Assembly: GCA_005808665.1 (NCBI GenBank)
Contig: SYLG01000163.1
Coordinates: forward strand, 1-64,000
Length of the DNA: 64,000 bases
Reading direction: 5' to 3'
Source of the DNA: Planctomycetia bacterium
GTDB lineage: Bacteria > Planctomycetota > Planctomycetia > Gemmatales > Gemmataceae
Within the stretch, counting starts at the first letter, position 1. Each line of letters starts with the position of its first letter. Below the pieces are notes generated by a model. It saw only the letters and a list, made by a program, of their open reading frames with translations. It had not been told where the DNA came from and searched no databases. Made by a program: the position numbers and the translations under genes. Positions 61,839 through 64,000 of the stretch are shown piece by piece.

Positions 61839-62105
61839 GTGCAAATTGGGCGGGTGGAAGGATTGGCAACCTCAACCGTGAAGCATAAAAGTTTCACAGG
61901 AATGCGGCTACTAGTCGTACAACCCCTTGATATTATTGGCAAGGAGGAGGGTGAACCTCTATTGGTTATTGATCAATTGGGGGCATCCCGTGGGGATCGA
62001 GTCATTCTCTCTAGCGACGGCGCTGCGGCCAGAAAAATGGTGGGCGACAGGAGCTCCCCCGTTCGATGGATGGTAATGGGGCTTTGCGATCTGGGAGGGG
62101 TTTAA
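61839..62105 (+). CDS. BMC-P (EutN/CcmL) vertex protein
   Basis: QIGRVEGLATSTVKHKSFTGMRLLVVQPLD...VIDQLGASRGDRVILSSDGAAAR; GTG start with upstream AAGGGGG. Confidence 0.92.
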   Translation: MQIGRVEGLATSTVKHKSFTGMRLLVVQPLDIIGKEEGEPLLVIDQLGASRGDRVILSSDGAAARKMVGDRSSPVRWMVMGLCDLGGV

Positions 62106-62560
62106 TGCCATCTCTTATGCCAAAGGTACCCGATTCCATGCCCTGTTCCCTGGTTTTAGCCCGCAATGGTACTACCGACCAGAGGGAGATTCTCGAAGCG
62201 GCACGACTTTCATGGAGGAAGCGAGGCATCCCGGTCGAGGAAATCAAGGCAGAACCTTCGGCCGTGATTTCCTTGGCGGCGGAACTTGCCTCCGCAGGCT
62301 TGGTTTGGTGCATCCTGAGGTTGACCGATCATCCGGAATGGGAAACGGCAAGTTTCAACCGGTTGGATGGGGTGAGGGCAGCCCAAGTGTTCAGGGTGGA
62401 GGGCATGACTCGGGCTTTAAGGACACTAAAACCCCAAGTTTTGGTAACCGAAGGTCGAAGCGCCACGATCTATGAAATTATTCGGTTTGGGGCTGACCTT
62501 TGGCAGGCCAACCGCCAGGGATTATTAGCAAAAACCCCGATTGGGAGTACGGCAAATTGA
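62105..62560 (+). CDS. Conserved-looking hypothetical protein within BMC operon
   Basis: ATG overlaps the upstream stop (TAATG); 151-aa ORF, family not recognised. Confidence 0.8.
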   Translation: MPSLMPKVPDSMPCSLVLARNGTTDQREILEAARLSWRKRGIPVEEIKAEPSAVISLAAELASAGLVWCILRLTDHPEWETASFNRLDGVRAAQVFRVEGMTRALRTLKPQVLVTEGRSATIYEIIRFGADLWQANRQGLLAKTPIGSTAN

Positions 62561-62562
62561 GA

Positions 62563-62859
62563 ATGGGTTCCGTGGTGGGAAATGTAACACTCAAAAGGGT
62601 TCACCCGATTTTGACCGGGGCCCGTTGGATACTTGTTTCCCCTATGTCACTAAATGCCTTGAAATCATCCTTGGCTTGCGGAGAACCAGCGGGGGATGGT
62701 GAGGAAATCGTGGTTTACGACGATTTGGGTGTAGGAGTTGGGCAGTTGATCGCATTTAGCGAAGGTGGAGAGGCGGCAGCACCGTTTATCCCTGAAAAAG
62801 TGCCTGTTGACGCCTTTTGTGGGCTTTTATTGGACAAAGTGGTTTTAGAGGATAGATAA
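62563..62859 (+). CDS. BMC-P (EutN/CcmL) vertex protein
   Basis: MGSVVGNVTLKRVHPILTGARWILVSPM...VVYDDLGVGVGQLIAFSEGGEAAAPF. Confidence 0.9.
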   Translation: MGSVVGNVTLKRVHPILTGARWILVSPMSLNALKSSLACGEPAGDGEEIVVYDDLGVGVGQLIAFSEGGEAAAPFIPEKVPVDAFCGLLLDKVVLEDR

Positions 62860-63782
62860 TGAGCCAGAATGAACAAAACCTTAAAGAATTCATGTGCGAA
62901 ATCGGTCGAAGATTGTACGATCGGCAATTTGCCGCCGCAAACGATGGCAACATAACCGTTCGACTCAATGACCGGGAATTCTTGTGTACACCCACCATGG
63001 TATCAAAAGGGTTCATGACCCCCGATGACATCTGCAAGATTGATATCAATGGCACCCAGATCGCCGGCCAACGCAAACGATCCTCGGAAGTTTTGCTACA
63101 CCTCTCGGTTTACAAGGAACGGCCAGATGTAAATGCGGTCGTTCACTGCCATCCACCTCATGCGACAGCTTTTGCCGTCGCCCACGAGCCAATCCCCAAG
63201 TGCGTCCTTCCTGAAGTGGAAGTATTTTTGGGAGAAGTGCCCATTGCGGTTTATGAAACCCCAGGGGGGCAAAAGTTTGCCGACACCATCTCTCCCTATG
63301 TCAAAAGTTGCAATACCATTTTGCTTGCAAACCATGGGACAATCACATTTGGTCCCAATTTGGAAAATGCCTATTTCAACACGGAAATCATCGATGCCTA
63401 TTGTCGCATACTAATCCTGTCCCGGCAACTGGGACGGGTCAATTATTTTAGCGACCAGCAAACAAAAGAGCTTTTGGATCTCAAAAAGCGCCTTGGATAC
63501 GATGATGTTCGGTTCCAAAAAACCAACCCTCCCATGTGTGGGGAAAGCTCCTTCGACAATGAATACTCACCCTTTATACCCCGACCATTTGCTTTTCGAA
63601 GGGAAATGGAACCAGCAGGAGTGGGTGAATGCCAATGCAAAGCACCTGCCCAAGGGTCAACTTGTGGAGGTGTCACCCGGGTTTCCCCCGAAAATCCACC
63701 GCCTTATCTCCGGTCCGATACAGATTTGGAAAAATTGGTTCAAACCATCACCAACCAGGTGATGGGGGCCCTGGGGGGTTAA
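62859..63782 (+). CDS. Class II aldolase (L-fuculose/L-rhamnulose-phosphate aldolase-like), BMC cargo
   Basis: AANDGNITVRLND, HCHPPHATAFAVAHEP, LANHGTITFG; C-terminal extension ending TDLEKLVQTITNQVMGALGG resembles an encapsulation peptide. Confidence 0.93.
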   Translation: MSQNEQNLKEFMCEIGRRLYDRQFAAANDGNITVRLNDREFLCTPTMVSKGFMTPDDICKIDINGTQIAGQRKRSSEVLLHLSVYKERPDVNAVVHCHPPHATAFAVAHEPIPKCVLPEVEVFLGEVPIAVYETPGGQKFADTISPYVKSCNTILLANHGTITFGPNLENAYFNTEIIDAYCRILILSRQLGRVNYFSDQQTKELLDLKKRLGYDDVRFQKTNPPMCGESSFDNEYSPFIPRPFAFRREMEPAGVGECQCKAPAQGSTCGGVTRVSPENPPPYLRSDTDLEKLVQTITNQVMGALGG

Positions 63783-63841
63783 TGACAGTATTTCGTCAGG
63801 GATTCTCCCTTGCCGTAAATCCCAAACCAGGAGGTGCAGGG

Positions 63842-64000
63842 TGCTTAGGATAAATTGGAAACGGGATTGGGTGGGTTTTCTCAATACTTGGGTATTAATC
63901 GGAATCGGGGCAGGTTCCCTTATTGCGGTCTTGATCCTTTTTATCATTGGCCTTTGTGCAGGGGATTGGGAAACCTATTTTCTCCCAATAAAAATCATCA
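63842..64000 (+). CDS. Membrane protein, 5' fragment cut by window end
   Basis: GTG start followed by VLRINWKRDWVGFLNTWVLIGIGAGSLIAVLILFIIGLCAGDW. Confidence 0.45.

Noticed and set aside
1-64000. CRISPR arrays, IS elements, prophage genes
   Set aside because: No regularly spaced repeats, transposase/integrase motifs or phage structural genes seen by eye

Overview
This 64 kb window looks like a planctomycete-type chromosome segment (DUF1501, PEP-CTERM, FG-GAP/ASPIC-UnbV and HEAT proteins, and a planctomycete-type microcompartment locus). Housekeeping genes include rnc, tRNA-Phe, rpmB, gatC, gatA, leuS and selD. A possible sugar-acid catabolic cluster lies at 36-43 kb, and two multidomain Ser/Thr kinases lie at 43.6-46.0 and 52.4-54.3 kb. 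A bacterial microcompartment (BMC) operon runs from 56.1 to 63.8 kb: DeoR regulator, PduL, two BMC-H, acetate kinase, three BMC-P, aldehyde dehydrogenase and class II aldolase. The most interesting result is four genes that the standard-code ORF track splits, truncates or misses. Each reads through one in-frame UGA in a Sec-compatible context: (1) an unannotated 77-aa Rdx/SelW-like protein (CTSU) inside the BMC operon, followed by a 7-bp hairpin with an AGUUU loop; (2) a HEAT + FG-GAP + ASPIC/UnbV protein joined across 25393-25395 (DGUNC); (3) a thioredoxin-like secreted protein joined across 46522-46524 (GCGU); (4) SelD itself (CAGUAGK), whose N-terminus is cut off in the track. Together they suggest a selenocysteine-decoding organism with a UnbV-type and a BMC-linked selenoprotein, neither of which I recognise as described. 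No database search or folding program was run; product names come from reading the protein sequences and hairpins were paired by eye.
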